Assembly: GCA_003142495.1 (NCBI GenBank)
Contig: PLMM01000299.1
Coordinates: forward strand, 1 to 5,667
Length of the DNA: 5,667 nt
Origin: Gemmatimonadota bacterium
GTDB taxonomy: Bacteria; Gemmatimonadota; Gemmatimonadetes; Gemmatimonadales; Gemmatimonadaceae
Direction: 5' to 3'
The position numbers were made by a program, and so were the translations under genes. This document shows, piece after piece, positions 5,417 through 5,667 of this stretch. Under the pieces are notes generated by a model that made no database searches, was not told where the DNA came from, and saw nothing but the letters and a program-made list of their open reading frames with translations. Every line of letters begins with the position of its first letter. Position 1 is the stretch's first letter.

Positions 5417-5667
5417 ATGCCGACACGCAACGCATCGGCCGTCTGGGAAGGCGGCCTGCAAAAGGGGAAGGGAAGTTTTTCCGGCGCGAGCGGGAAGATC
5501 GGAGGCACGTACTCGTTCGGCACGCGCTTCGGCGAGGAGCCGGGGACGAACCCGGAGGAGCTACTGGCGGCGGCCGAGGCTGCCTGCTTCAGCATGGCGC
5601 TCAGCCTGGGGCTCGAGCAGGCGGGGTCGCCGCCGACGAAGGTCGAAACGAAGGCCGCGTGCACGAT
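5417..5667 (+). CDS. osmC: OsmC-type organic hydroperoxide peroxidase, N-terminal part (cut by window edge)
   Basis: Eighty-three full codons from the ATG at 5417 to the edge without a stop. The product reduces organic hydroperoxides and hydrogen peroxide with thiols, in the cytosol. The N-terminus follows E. coli OsmC closely: AVWEGGLQKGKGSFSG (8-23), then YSFGTRFGEEPGTNPEELL (32-50) and AAAEAACFSMALSLGLEQAG (51-70). The peroxidatic cysteine is Cys57; Arg37 and Glu47, which activate it in OsmC, are at the same offset as in the E. coli protein. The second (resolving) cysteine would lie near residue 123, beyond the window. The wording TNPEEL and ACFSMALSL points to the OsmC subfamily rather than Ohr. 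A good Shine-Dalgarno precedes the ATG. It is divergent from the sufE-like gene across a shared intergenic region. Confidence 0.92.
   Translation, partial: MPTRNASAVWEGGLQKGKGSFSGASGKIGGTYSFGTRFGEEPGTNPEELLAAAEAACFSMALSLGLEQAGSPPTKVETKAACT

Noticed and set aside
5395..5664. Minus-strand open frame at the right edge
   Set aside because: The plus strand here encodes OsmC with its catalytic Cys, Arg and Glu; the minus frame is its shadow.

Overview
The window is high-GC, gene-dense bacterial DNA with seven complete or partial protein genes on a clear coding pattern, plus a short AT-richer stretch at the left edge. Protein content (a PAS hybrid histidine kinase, a DUF421/YetF membrane protein, a coupled DHDPS-like aldolase and extended SDR pair, a DUF6526 membrane protein, a SufE-like protein, OsmC) resembles soil bacteria of the Gemmatimonadota, Acidobacteriota or Verrucomicrobiota. 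This is an impression from remembered homologues; I cannot fix the phylum.

Left part (1-1718). On the minus strand lie the first 28 codons of a LysR-type regulator (84 to the left edge), preceded by an orphan hybrid sensor kinase (1613 to 117) with PAS, HisKA, HATPase and receiver domains. GC content falls abruptly at the kinase stop: I count 35 G/C in bases 1-84 and 11 in bases 85-119, while the rest is visibly much richer.

Middle (1719-2282). A DUF421 membrane protein is transcribed on the plus strand, divergently from the kinase. It ends only two bases from the stop of a convergent gene.

Right part (2285-5294). Four minus-strand genes form a compact likely operon, in transcription order: SufE-like sulfur acceptor, DUF6526 two-helix membrane protein, NAD-binding epimerase-like protein, DHDPS/NAL-type aldolase. 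Junctions are a 30-base gap, a 4-base GTGA overlap, and a 2-base gap. The last two genes look like a catabolic pair (sugar-acid or 2-oxo-acid chemistry) because one is an NAL-fold aldolase/lyase and the other a Rossmann oxidoreductase. The oxidoreductase has Cys where the catalytic Lys of YxxxK should be.

Right edge (5295-5667). A 122-base divergent intergenic region with a 12-base perfect palindrome separates sufE from the start of an OsmC-type peroxidase gene that runs off the window. No RNA genes, CRISPR arrays, insertion sequences or tandem repeats were seen.
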